64,000 nt of DNA from Micromonospora sp. MW-13 (GCF_003434305.1 NZ_QKKX01000044.1:148591-212590), one strand, 5' to 3'; numbered from the stretch's first letter, positions 35,317-44,006 are shown. Notes: generated by a model not told the origin, from the sequence alone. Made by a program: numbers and translations.

Positions 35317-36564
35317 TCAGCCGCCGGGACGCCACCCGCGGGCCCGGCCTCGACGCGCCACCGCCCTGCCGATCCCGAGCAGCAGCGCCGCCACGAGTCC
35401 CGCCAGCACCAGCGACGGCACCCGCGGATCCGCCCGGGCGTCGGGATTCGCCCGGGCCGCCGCGACCGGCTGCGCGCTCGCTCCCACGGTTCCCGGCGGA
35501 TCCTCGACGCCCTCGGCGGCCACCGCCCGGTACGGGTCCACCATCCCCCAGCCGAGCTGCGGGTGGTGCCCGTCGAACGCGGTCCGGTGCGCGGTCGACT
35601 CGATCCGCCGCACCACCTCGGCGGCAGTGAGCTTCGGCCGGTACGACCGCACCAGCGCGGCCGTGCCGGCCACGTACGCCGCCGCGTAGGCGGGATCGTC
35701 GACCGTGGGTGAGTGTCCCAGCCGGCCGCCTGCTCCGGCGGAGAGGCTCAGCAGTTGTCTTCCCGGGGCGGCCACCCCGATGTGGTCCCCGGATTCGGTG
35801 GAGGCCACCGCGCCGTCCGGCCCGAACGCGCCGACCGCCAGGACCCCGGGCAGCGCGGTCGGATAGCTGGTCGCACCCCCGGTCCGCGCGCCGGACGCGG
35901 CCGGCGACACCACCACGACGTCGGCCGCGATCGCCCGCGCGGTGGCGGCCCGCAGCCCGGCGGTGATCCTGGTCGCCGGTAGCACCACGTAGATCACTCG
36001 GGCGCGGGCGGCCACCGCGAAGTCGATCGCGGCGGCGAGCCGGGCGGGGTCGACGGCCCCCTCGCCCTGTTTGGTGCTCTGGGCGTAGCGAACCGGGAGC
36101 ACGGACACGCCAGGGGCCAGACCGGCGAAGGTCGTCTCGTCGTGCGGCCGGGCGGCGATCAGGCCGGCGGCGAACGTGCCTCGGCCGTCACAGTCGTCGG
36201 TGGCCCTGGCGGTGTTGGCCAGGACGTCCCGACCAGCCTCGACCTGACCTGGACGGAACTGTGCGTTCCGGGCGTCGACGCCGGTGCCGAGCACCGCGAC
36301 CCGCACCCCGGAACCCGTGCTCAGTGGCCACACCCGGCGCGGCCCGAGCAGCTCGGTCGCCCACGGCGTGCCGGCGGTGTGTACCCCCACCGGCTTGGCA
36401 CAGCCGGCCGGGGCGACATAGCCGGCCGGGGCGGCGGCCACCGGCAGCGCCCCGACCAGCGCGCCGACGACGCCCGCCAGCGCGCCGAGCGCGGCTCGGG
36501 AGCCGCCCGGCCCCGGCCGGGCCCCCGCCCCGGCACCGCGCCTGGGTCGGCCCAACCGGTTCAT
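35317..36564 (-). CDS. mycP: Mycosin (MycP-type subtilase) lacking all three catalytic residues
   Basis: A 415-residue S8 family protein with signal peptide (to about residue 46), protease-fold domain and a C-terminal membrane anchor (SLVLAGLVAALLLGIG). It aligns readily with mycosins, but the catalytic positions are changed: Asp of AVIDTGV is Gly93 (VAVLGTGVDA, codon GGC), His of AHGTxVAG is Arg128 (CDGRGTFAAGLIA, codon CGA) and Ser of GTSFAAPYV is Ala292 (DDPAYAAAYVAG, codon GCC). The oxyanion Asn region reads VVVVSPAASGA. The rest of the fold is intact with no stop or frameshift, so this looks like a maintained pseudoprotease. ATG at 36564 overlaps the kinase stop. Confidence 0.9.
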   Translation of the reverse strand: MNRLGRPRRGAGAGARPGPGGSRAALGALAGVVGALVGALPVAAAPAGYVAPAGCAKPVGVHTAGTPWATELLGPRRVWPLSTGSGVRVAVLGTGVDARNAQFRPGQVEAGRDVLANTARATDDCDGRGTFAAGLIAARPHDETTFAGLAPGVSVLPVRYAQSTKQGEGAVDPARLAAAIDFAVAARARVIYVVLPATRITAGLRAATARAIAADVVVVSPAASGARTGGATSYPTALPGVLAVGAFGPDGAVASTESGDHIGVAAPGRQLLSLSAGAGGRLGHSPTVDDPAYAAAYVAGTAALVRSYRPKLTAAEVVRRIESTAHRTAFDGHHPQLGWGMVDPYRAVAAEGVEDPPGTVGASAQPVAAARANPDARADPRVPSLVLAGLVAALLLGIGRAVARRGRARGWRPGG

Positions 36565-37871
36565 GCCGGCACCCGCAGGGTGACCCGGGTGCCACGGCCG
36601 GGCCAGGACTCCACGGTTGCCCTGCCGCCGACCTCGCGCAACCGGGCCACGATCGACTCGCGGATGCCGAACCCGGGCCGGCCGGCGACGTCGAAGCCGC
36701 AGCCATGGTCCCGGACCACCACGACCAGGGCGCTGCTCTCCTCGTCGGCGCGGACCACCGCGTCACCGATGCCGGCGTGTTTGGCCACGTTGCCCAGGGC
36801 CTCCCGCACCCCACCGAGGACCGCGTCGCGGTACGGTCCGGAGATCCGGCTGCCGGCGCCGGCGGCCACCGCCAGCTCCACCCGCAGCCCGCGTCCCGCG
36901 AGTTCCTCGGCCAGTTCGGCCAGCCCGCTGGCGAGCGGGTTGTCGTTGCCGCCGGGCTCGTCGAGCGTCCGACGCAGCCGGGCGGCCTGGACCCGGGCGG
37001 TGGCCCGTACCTCGGCGAGCTGCGCCGCCGGCGCGGTCTCATCCGCCGCGCTGTGCAGGGCGATCGCCTCCAGGCTCTGCAACACCGTGTCGTGCAGCGA
37101 GCGCAGCCACCGGATTCGCTCGGCCTCCCGACCGGCCCGGATCCCGTACGACATGGCCAGGTGCAGACCCAGCCCACAGACCACGAGCGCCGCCCACGTG
37201 ACCACCACCGCCAGGCCGAGCCACCCGACCCGGCCGACGAACGTGCCCGTGTCCGCGGCGGCGCCAAACGCGGCCATCGCCAGCTGTGCCGGCGCCGACA
37301 GCAGCACCGCGAGCACGCCACCGACCAGGCCGTACGCTCCGGTCACCAGGACCACGGCACCGGCCAGGTACGGCCAGAGCACCGCGGTGTGCGGCACCAC
37401 CGCACTCGCCGCCACGGTCAGGCCGTACGCCACGGCGAGGTCGACCAGCACGGCCCCGCGTACCCGTTCGAGGTCCACCGTCGACCGTCGGGAGACGGTG
37501 CCGATCGCCGCGACGTTGGCGGCCAGCAGCAGGGCCGTGACGGGCAGCAGGACGGCCGGCGCCACCGACTCCCCCCGCACCACGAGCAGGCCCAGGGCGA
37601 CGGGCAGGACGCACACCCGGTATGCCAGGGCACCGAGCAGCAGGCAACGCGAGGTCTGACGACGGAGCACGGCACCGGCGGTGCCACCGACCGGAACGAG
37701 CCCCTGCGCGAAGGCCGCCGGCATCCACATCGGACGCCACGGCGGCGCCGCGATCCCCGCCGCGGCGCGGGTCAGCAGCGCGAACATCATGCCCGGCACG
37801 GCGGCACTGTCGACCGTCACGGCACTGTCGGCCGTCACGGCCGCTCCCGCGCTGCGCCGACCAATGCCCAC
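36561..37871 (-). CDS. HisKA_3-type sensor histidine kinase at the end of the ESX locus
   Basis: A 436-residue kinase. GTG at 37871 follows AAGGAG. About six hydrophobic segments fill residues 65-260, then a coiled dimerisation domain with phospho-acceptor His in RWLRSLHDTVLQSLEAIAL, then an ATPase domain with N-box REALGNVAKHAG and GCGFDVAGRPGFGIRESI. This class pairs with NarL-type regulators. It is coupled to mycP (ATGA). No regulator lies beside it; the orphan NarL regulator coupled to eccB (17512) is the obvious partner. It may sense envelope state. Confidence 0.92.
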   Translation of the reverse strand: MGIGRRSAGAAVTADSAVTVDSAAVPGMMFALLTRAAAGIAAPPWRPMWMPAAFAQGLVPVGGTAGAVLRRQTSRCLLLGALAYRVCVLPVALGLLVVRGESVAPAVLLPVTALLLAANVAAIGTVSRRSTVDLERVRGAVLVDLAVAYGLTVAASAVVPHTAVLWPYLAGAVVLVTGAYGLVGGVLAVLLSAPAQLAMAAFGAAADTGTFVGRVGWLGLAVVVTWAALVVCGLGLHLAMSYGIRAGREAERIRWLRSLHDTVLQSLEAIALHSAADETAPAAQLAEVRATARVQAARLRRTLDEPGGNDNPLASGLAELAEELAGRGLRVELAVAAGAGSRISGPYRDAVLGGVREALGNVAKHAGIGDAVVRADEESSALVVVVRDHGCGFDVAGRPGFGIRESIVARLREVGGRATVESWPGRGTRVTLRVPA

Positions 37872-38274
37872 GTGTCAGCTCCTTGTCCACATCACGGACC
37901 GCGCGTCACGACTGGCCCACACGAGGATCATGGCCAGTTTTCCCGACATTTGACCTTCGAGGCAAGAGCCAAATACCGCTGCGGCGGTGAGCGAGTCGAG
38001 TGCGCCGGGTGTTCTGGCTGCTGTGGGCGGCCGTCGCGCGCAGCCCCACCGGCACGGCTGCGGCGGTCAGCGTCCCCAGGCCCGCGCGCAACAGGGCCGA
38101 TGGCAGTGGAAAAGGCCTCGTCGCGTCGCTGGTTGCTGGTCGACGGCGCCCACCGTTCGGCCCGCCGCGCCGAATCTCATCGACAGTGATCTCTGGCGTG
38201 CGCCGCCCCCACGTGGTAGGAATTTGCCGAATCGTGCGTCAGTTTCGAAGAATTTCACCCACAGGGAGGCTTCG
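37872..38274. other. 403-bp intergenic region, no gene seen
   Basis: The left part is the leader of the kinase/mycP operon, with AAGGAG just before the GTG. The right part leads the secreted protein at 38275. The sequence is slightly less GC-rich around 37930-37975 and 38200-38260 than its surroundings. Short frames here lack coding character and ribosome sites. I see no clear operator or terminator. Confidence 0.5.
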
Positions 38275-39954
38275 ATGAGGACAAGAAGGATCATGGCCGG
38301 CCTCACGGCCGCCGTCGTCGTTCTGACCGGGGCGGCCACACCGGCCTGGGCGGCCCCCACAGACGAACGGATCGTCAGCTACCGCGGCTACCGGGTGCCG
38401 GTACCGGCGGACTGGCAGATCGTCGACCTGTCCACCGACGCGCACGCATGCGTCCGGTTCGACCGACCCGCGGTCTACCTCGGCCATCCGAGCGAGGAGC
38501 CCTGGTGCCCGTCCGGGCTGGTGGGGCGCACGGCAGGACTGGTCATCGAGCCGATCGACGCCGGCACCGCCGAACGCCTCACGGCGGACACCGCCGTCAC
38601 GGCCAGGGGCCGGGCGACCGCGGACACCCTGGTGTCCCGCGACGGAACGCTCCAGGTCGCGGTTCGTGACGCGGGCGTACTCGTCACGGCCCTGCACACA
38701 CCGGACACGGAGTCGGTGGTCCGCCGGATCCTGACCTCCGCCACGCTCGGTCGGGGTGCCACGCCGGTTTCCCCGGACGCCGTTCGCGCGGCCTCGATGC
38801 TGCCGTCGGCGGCGTCCGGCCCGCAGCCGGGCACCTACACCGGAAAGGGCTTCGACACGTGTACCGCTCCGTCGCAGTCGACGATGGACGCCTGGCGCAA
38901 CAGCTCGCCCTACCGGGCTGTCGGCGTCTACATCAGCGGCTCAAGCCGATCCTGCACCCAGGCCAATCTGACCGCGACCTGGGTGGCCAACCAGACCAGC
39001 AAGGGCTGGCACCTCATCCCCATCGAGCTCGACCGTCAGGCGCCGTGCGGCACCCGCACGCCGAAGATGTCGTACGACCCCGCCACGGCACGGTCCGAGG
39101 GTGCGACCCGGGCGACCAGCGCGGTGAACGCGGCCCAGGCGCTGGGCATCCCCGCCGGAAGCGTGCTCTACAACGACATCGAGCACTACCCGTCGACTGA
39201 GTCGTGCAAGGCGGCCGTGCTCTCCTACCTCTCCGGCTGGACCGAACGGCTCCACGGGCTCGGCTACCTCTCGGGCATGTACTCCAGCGGCTCCTCCGGC
39301 GTCCGGGATCTGTGCGGCGCCTATCACGACACCCGGTACACCCGCGTCGACCATCTCTTCTTCGGCTGGTGGAACGGCGCGGCGAACACCGACGCCGGCG
39401 ACTACTGCCCGGACGGGTACTACGGCAACCGTCAGCGCATCCACCAGTACACCGGTGACAGCTACGAGACCTGGGGCGGCGTACAGATCTACATCGACCG
39501 CGACTATCTCGACGTCTCGACCGGCACCACGGAGCCACCGCAGGGGTTCAGCGTCACGGTCGACAACACCACCACGGGCCGGTTCACCGCGAGCACGAAC
39601 TGGGGCACCTCGACCTATTCCAGCCAACGGCTCGGTACCGACTACCGGTTCGCCGCCCCGACCCCCGCCAGCGATGTCGCCTGGTACAGAGCGGACCTCC
39701 CGGTGACCGGCAGCTACGAGGTCTCGGTCTGGTACCCGGCCGACCCGGGCTACAACGACTCCACCCCGTACGTCGTCGCCACCACCACCGGCAACCAGAC
39801 GGTGCGGGTGAACCAGCGCCTCAACGGCGGTCGGTGGGTGTCACTCGGGGTGTTCCCGCTGGCCGCAGGCGACGGCAACAAGGTGGGAGTGAGCCGGTGG
39901 TCCAGCGGCACCGGCTACGTCATCGCCGACGCGGTCCGCATCACCCGCGCCTGA
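38275..39954 (+). CDS. Secreted Rv2525c-like glycoside-hydrolase-like (DUF1906) protein
   Basis: A 559-residue protein from ATG at 38275 with AGGGAGG upstream and a signal peptide ending AWA near residue 28. Residues 30-170 form an N-terminal domain of unknown type. YTGKGFDTCTAPSQSTMDAWRNSSPYRAVGVYISG starts the DUF1906 TIM-barrel domain, which continues through VLYNDIEHYP, LGYLSGMYSS and GVQIYIDRDYLDV. The last 130 residues (FTASTNWGTSTYSSQRLGTDYR to the end) resemble golvesin/xly-type carbohydrate-binding domains. Cell-wall or polysaccharide action is likely, but the activity of DUF1906 domains is not established. Confidence 0.85.
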   Translation: MRTRRIMAGLTAAVVVLTGAATPAWAAPTDERIVSYRGYRVPVPADWQIVDLSTDAHACVRFDRPAVYLGHPSEEPWCPSGLVGRTAGLVIEPIDAGTAERLTADTAVTARGRATADTLVSRDGTLQVAVRDAGVLVTALHTPDTESVVRRILTSATLGRGATPVSPDAVRAASMLPSAASGPQPGTYTGKGFDTCTAPSQSTMDAWRNSSPYRAVGVYISGSSRSCTQANLTATWVANQTSKGWHLIPIELDRQAPCGTRTPKMSYDPATARSEGATRATSAVNAAQALGIPAGSVLYNDIEHYPSTESCKAAVLSYLSGWTERLHGLGYLSGMYSSGSSGVRDLCGAYHDTRYTRVDHLFFGWWNGAANTDAGDYCPDGYYGNRQRIHQYTGDSYETWGGVQIYIDRDYLDVSTGTTEPPQGFSVTVDNTTTGRFTASTNWGTSTYSSQRLGTDYRFAAPTPASDVAWYRADLPVTGSYEVSVWYPADPGYNDSTPYVVATTTGNQTVRVNQRLNGGRWVSLGVFPLAAGDGNKVGVSRWSSGTGYVIADAVRITRA

Positions 39955-40006
39955 CCGACGGCCCGAACAGGCACCCGCGCCGCGACCGCCTCGACCCCCG
40001 GCCACA

Positions 40007-40035
40007 TTTACACATAGTCAGTCTTCGATTACTAT
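40007..40035 (+). promoter_or_regulatory. Promoter of the S9 peptidase/RiPP operon
   Basis: TTTACA at 40007-40012 and TACTAT at 40030-40035 are 17 bases apart, a good sigma-70-type promoter inside an unusually AT-rich patch. It is 35 bases upstream of the peptidase start and is the only clear promoter before the precursor and its enzymes. Confidence 0.65.
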
Positions 40036-40069
40036 CGGCGCTCCGACCGTCCGTAGGAACGGGGTCGTC

Positions 40070-41953
40070 GTGATTCCACCGCGCGCACCGGCATTCGCCG
40101 CCGACGATCCACTCCGGGCCATCGAACTCGGCGACGTCGCTGGCCGTTCTCAGGTCGTCTCCTGGGACCGCGCCAGCGGTCGTCGCCGGGTCCTGACCGA
40201 GGCGCGGCACGGGGTGGACGCCTTCGACCTGGAGCCGGACGGCGGCCACGTCTGGTGGTTCGACACCGACCCGGATGGCGTGGGGCTCTGGCGACGCCAG
40301 CCGTTCGAGGGCGGGCCGGCCGCTCCCGCGTTGACCGGGGTGCCACCAGGCCGGCCGTACGGCATCGCCTTCGACCACACTGGCCGGCTGGCCGTCGTCT
40401 GTGTCGGGGACGCTGCCGAGTCCCGGTACTATCTCGGCACGCCCGGCGGCCCGGCGCACCTGCTGGCAGCCGCCCCGGGCTACGTGCCCCTGGTGGACCT
40501 GAGCGCAGACGGCACCCTGCTGGCGCTGGCCGGACGACCGGACGGGCCCACCGCGGTCACCGTGGTCCGGCTCACCGACGGCCGCACCGAGATCCTGGCC
40601 GGCGACCGGCACCGCCGGGTGTGGGCGCTGGAGTTCCGCCCGGGTCCGGGGGACGACACCGCCCTGCTGGTGGTCGTCGAGACGGGCGGCCGCTACACCG
40701 TCGGCACCTGGCGGCCGGGGCACGACCTCCGGTTGCACGAGCGGCTGTCGTTCGACACGGAGATCACCGCGCACTGGTACGTGGACGGCCGCCGGGTGCT
40801 GGTCCAGCAGGATCGGACGGGGCGCAGCCGACTCCTCCTGTCCGACCTCGTCGGAGGCGCCCCGAGCGTCCTGCCCACCCCACCTGGAACCATCCTCGAT
40901 CTGGCCTGCGCGCCCGAGGGCGCGGTCCACTACGTGTGGAGCCGGGAGGCGGTGCCGCCGAGCCGGCTGGTGGTCGACCCGGCCACCGACCGGCACCCGG
41001 CACCGGCCCCGCCCGCCGCTTCCGGACGCGGCGAGGTGTGGACGGCCCAACCGTACGGCCGGATCCACAGCTTCCTGGCCACCCCGCCCGGCACCGGGCC
41101 ATGGCCGGCGATCTTCCTGCTCCACGGTGGACCGTTCCTGCACGACCGGGACAGCTACGACCCACGGGTGGAGCTGCTCACCGGTGCCGGCTACGCCGTC
41201 GTGCGCACCAACTACCGGGGATCCACCGGCTACGGTCCGCGGTGGCGGCACGACTTCGGCCACCGGGTCGGCCTGGCCCAGCTGGAGGATCTCGCGGCGG
41301 TACGCCGGCACCTGGTCGACCTCGGTGTCACGGAGCCGGGGCGGGTCGGGCTGTGCGGCTACTCCTGGGGCGGCTACCTGGTCCTGCTCGCGATGGGCGT
41401 CGAGCCCGACGACTGGGCGGTCGGGCTGGCGGTCTCCCCGGTGGCCGACTACGCCACGGCCCACCGTACGACACTGCCCGCTCTGCGCGAGGCGGACGAG
41501 GAGCTCTTCGGCGGCACCCCCGCCGAGGTCCCCGACCGGTACCGGGCCGCCAACCCGATGACGTACCTGGACCGGGTCCGCGGGCCGCTGTTCGTCGCCG
41601 CCGCGACCGACGACGAACGCTGCCCGGCGGAGGCGGTCCGGCGGTACGTGGCCGCGCTGCGGGACCGGTCGGTGCCGCACGAGGTGCTCTGGTCCACCGG
41701 CGGGCACCACGGGAACGCCGCCGCCCAGACGACCGTCTTCACCGCCCTGCTCCGGTACGCCGGCACGGTGCTGCCGCCGGGCGTCCGGGCTCCGGCGCCC
41801 CTCAACCAGGACCACCGCGACCGGCGGGGTCCGACCCCGGACCCACCGGAGGGAGGTGAATGCAATGAAGCGACGCACTGTCCGGCACGACCCGATCAGC
41901 ACGGGCGAGCGGGACCGCGGCGCCGTCATCGTCAAGATGCTCCTCGATCTTGA
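40070..41953 (+). CDS. S9-family (prolyl oligopeptidase-like) serine peptidase, candidate leader peptidase
   Basis: A 627-residue cytosolic protein from GTG at 40070 with AGGAAC upstream. Residues 1-330 are a beta-propeller-like region. The C-terminal alpha/beta hydrolase domain has ILHGGPFLHDRDSYDPRVELL, the nucleophile elbow GLCGYSWGGYLVLLAMG, Asp in VAAATDDERCPAEA and His in STGGHHGNAAA: a complete triad. About 50 residues after the normal end of the fold overlap the precursor gene in another frame, so translation of the two is linked. S9 peptidases are used for leader removal in several RiPP pathways; that role here is inferred from position. Confidence 0.88.
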   Translation: MIPPRAPAFAADDPLRAIELGDVAGRSQVVSWDRASGRRRVLTEARHGVDAFDLEPDGGHVWWFDTDPDGVGLWRRQPFEGGPAAPALTGVPPGRPYGIAFDHTGRLAVVCVGDAAESRYYLGTPGGPAHLLAAAPGYVPLVDLSADGTLLALAGRPDGPTAVTVVRLTDGRTEILAGDRHRRVWALEFRPGPGDDTALLVVVETGGRYTVGTWRPGHDLRLHERLSFDTEITAHWYVDGRRVLVQQDRTGRSRLLLSDLVGGAPSVLPTPPGTILDLACAPEGAVHYVWSREAVPPSRLVVDPATDRHPAPAPPAASGRGEVWTAQPYGRIHSFLATPPGTGPWPAIFLLHGGPFLHDRDSYDPRVELLTGAGYAVVRTNYRGSTGYGPRWRHDFGHRVGLAQLEDLAAVRRHLVDLGVTEPGRVGLCGYSWGGYLVLLAMGVEPDDWAVGLAVSPVADYATAHRTTLPALREADEELFGGTPAEVPDRYRAANPMTYLDRVRGPLFVAAATDDERCPAEAVRRYVAALRDRSVPHEVLWSTGGHHGNAAAQTTVFTALLRYAGTVLPPGVRAPAPLNQDHRDRRGPTPDPPEGGECNEATHCPARPDQHGRAGPRRRHRQDAPRS

Positions 41954-42014
41954 CCGGGCGGTCCCGGCCGCGCGGCCCCAGGTGAACGAGGCGCCCCGAA
42001 CCACCGGCAAGTGA
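41865..42014 (+). CDS. Candidate RiPP precursor peptide (49 residues)
   Basis: A short frame starting at ATG 41865 with a very strong ribosome site GGAGGGAGGTGA (41848-41859) at ideal spacing. The peptide begins MKRRTVRHDPISTGERD, has a hydrophobic middle VIVKMLLDLDRAV suited to a leader helix, and ends QVNEAPRTTGK. It contains no Cys, Ser only once and no Trp, so it is not a lanthipeptide or thiopeptide type. It starts inside the S9 peptidase frame and is followed by a hairpin and a RiPP-type radical SAM gene. The peptide itself matches nothing I know; the call rests on position, ribosome site and the partner genes. Confidence 0.7.
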   Translation: MKRRTVRHDPISTGERDRGAVIVKMLLDLDRAVPAARPQVNEAPRTTGK

Positions 42015-42042
42015 CCCGGCAGCGGTGACGGCACGTCCACGG

Positions 42043-42081
42043 CATCGTTCCGGGGCATCGCTGCGCTGCCCCGGAACGATG
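42043..42081 (+). terminator. Perfect 15-bp hairpin between precursor and maturase genes
   Basis: CATCGTTCCGGGGCA (42043-42057) pairs exactly with 42067-42081 around a 9-base loop, 28 bases after the precursor stop and 27 bases before the radical SAM start. Without a T tract it could be a partial terminator or an mRNA-stabilising stem that raises precursor levels over those of the enzymes. Confidence 0.65.
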
Positions 42082-42107
42082 TCCAGCCCGTCGAGAGGAG
42101 ACCGGCG

Positions 42108-44006
42108 ATGAAGGTCGTCCTGGTGCACATGCCGTGGGGATCGCTCGACGTTCCGTCGCTCGCCCTGGGCATCCTGCGTACCGCGGCCGGCAACGCCGGC
42201 CACGACGTGGAGGTCCGGTACGCCAACCTGGACTTCGTCGACTGGGTGGTGGACCGGGTGCCCTTCGGCCTGGCCGAGTACCAGTACTTCTCCGAGACGT
42301 CCTACTTCCAGGGCGCCGGGGACTGGGTGTTCGCCGGAGCGCTCTACGGCGAGCGACGCGACTTCGCGCCGTTTCACCGGCTGCTGGCCGACGCGGGGTC
42401 GAGCCGGGCCGAGACGGCGATGACCGCCGCGCTGCACGAGCTGGTGCCCGACTTCGTGGAGACGCTGGTCGCCGAGCTGGCCGCCGCCGCGCCGGACGTC
42501 GTCGGGTTCACCAGCACCTTCCAGCAGAACACCGCCAGCCTGGCCGCCGCCCGTCTGCTCAAGCAGCGACGGCCCGCGGTGCGGACCGTGCTCGGTGGGG
42601 CCAACTGCGACGGGGCGCAGGGCGCGGCGCTGCACCGCAACTTCCCGTTCCTCGACTTCGTCGTCCGGGGCGAAGGGGAGGTGGCCTTCCCCCGCCTGCT
42701 CGACGCGCTCGGCGGCGCGGCGGACGACCTCGCGGACATTCCCGGGTTGTGCTGGCGGGACGGGACGGGCGCCGCGCGGGCCAACCCGATGTCGGCGCAA
42801 CCGTTGCCGCCGGCCCGGATCGTCACCCCGGACTACACCGGCTTCGTCGAACGCCTGGACACCTCGGCGGCGGCCGAGTGGGTGGCGCCGAAGCTGGTCG
42901 TCGAAGGCTCCCGCGGCTGCTGGTGGGGCGAGAAGCACCACTGCACGTTCTGCGGTCTCAACGGCTCGTCGATGCAGTTCCGCAGCAAGAGCCCGGGTCG
43001 CTTCCTCGACGAGGTGCTGGGCCTGGCCCGCCGGCACCAGCTGCTCGACTTCATCGTGGTCGACAACATCCTGGACATGGCGTACTTCGACTCGGTGCTG
43101 CTCCGGTTGGCCGAGTCGGAGTACGACGTCCGCCTGCACTTCGAGGTCAAGGCCAACCTGCGCCGGCACCACTTCCAACGGCTGGGTGCGGCCGGGGCGG
43201 TACAGGTCCAGCCGGGGGTGGAGAACCTGAGCAGCCACGTCCTGCGGCTGATGGACAAGGGCGTGACCGGCTGCCAGAACGTCCGGGCGCTGCGCGAGGC
43301 GCAGAGCGCCGGGGTGACGACGAGCTGGAACTACCTGTACGGGTTCCCCGGCGAGACGGCCGAGGACTACACCGAGGTCATCGCGCAGCTACCGGCGCTG
43401 CACCACCTCGATCCGCCGATGGGAGCGGCGCGGATCGCCATCGAGCGGTTCAGCCCGTACTTCAACCAACCGGAGCTGGGCTTCCCGGTGCTGGAGCCGG
43501 CCCCGCAGTACCGGGAGATCTACCACCTGCCCGCCGGAGAACTCGCCGACCTGGCGTACATCTTCACCACCGTCGCGCAGGGCATCGGCCGGGACGAGGC
43601 GGCGGCGCTGGACGCGGCGATCGAGCGGTGGCGGGCCGAGTACCCGGTCAGCCGGCTGACCTGCCAGGAGGTCGACGACCGGATCGTGCTGGTCAGCCGG
43701 CGCGCCGCGTACGACTGGTCGGTGTACGAGCTGACCTCGCCGGTCGAGGTCGGGCTGTTCCGGCTGCTGGAGCAGCCCCGGACGGCCGCCACGCTGGCCG
43801 CGCGGACACCCGGCGGGGCGGCGGTGGTGCGACCACTGCTCGACCGCTGGTCAGAGCTGGGCATCGTGTTCCGGGAGGGGGGCTGCTGGGTGCACACCGC
43901 CGTGGAGTCGCACAACCAGGTGCTGGCCCGGATCGACCATCACCGGGCTGCGGCGGACGCCACCGCACGCGGCGGAGAGGACCGCCATGCCGTCGCAGCG
44001 GGTTGA
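42108..44006 (+). CDS. B12-binding radical SAM RiPP maturation enzyme (predicted C-methyltransferase)
   Basis: A 632-residue protein from ATG at 42108 behind GAGAGGAG. Residues 1-200 are a cobalamin-binding-like domain (VLVHMPWGSLDVPSLALGIL, VVGFTSTFQQNTASL, VVRGEGEVAFPRLLDAL). The radical SAM core starts VVEGSRGCWWGEKHHCTFCG with cysteines at about 271, 279 and 282: CX7CX2C instead of CX3CX2C, a hallmark I associate with the RiPP maturation radical SAM protein 1 family (TIGR03975). A C-terminal domain (residues 520-632) may bind peptide. Predicted to methylate unactivated carbons of the precursor. The methylation assignment is from family knowledge. Confidence 0.88.
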   Translation: MKVVLVHMPWGSLDVPSLALGILRTAAGNAGHDVEVRYANLDFVDWVVDRVPFGLAEYQYFSETSYFQGAGDWVFAGALYGERRDFAPFHRLLADAGSSRAETAMTAALHELVPDFVETLVAELAAAAPDVVGFTSTFQQNTASLAAARLLKQRRPAVRTVLGGANCDGAQGAALHRNFPFLDFVVRGEGEVAFPRLLDALGGAADDLADIPGLCWRDGTGAARANPMSAQPLPPARIVTPDYTGFVERLDTSAAAEWVAPKLVVEGSRGCWWGEKHHCTFCGLNGSSMQFRSKSPGRFLDEVLGLARRHQLLDFIVVDNILDMAYFDSVLLRLAESEYDVRLHFEVKANLRRHHFQRLGAAGAVQVQPGVENLSSHVLRLMDKGVTGCQNVRALREAQSAGVTTSWNYLYGFPGETAEDYTEVIAQLPALHHLDPPMGAARIAIERFSPYFNQPELGFPVLEPAPQYREIYHLPAGELADLAYIFTTVAQGIGRDEAAALDAAIERWRAEYPVSRLTCQEVDDRIVLVSRRAAYDWSVYELTSPVEVGLFRLLEQPRTAATLAARTPGGAAVVRPLLDRWSELGIVFREGGCWVHTAVESHNQVLARIDHHRAAADATARGGEDRHAVAAG

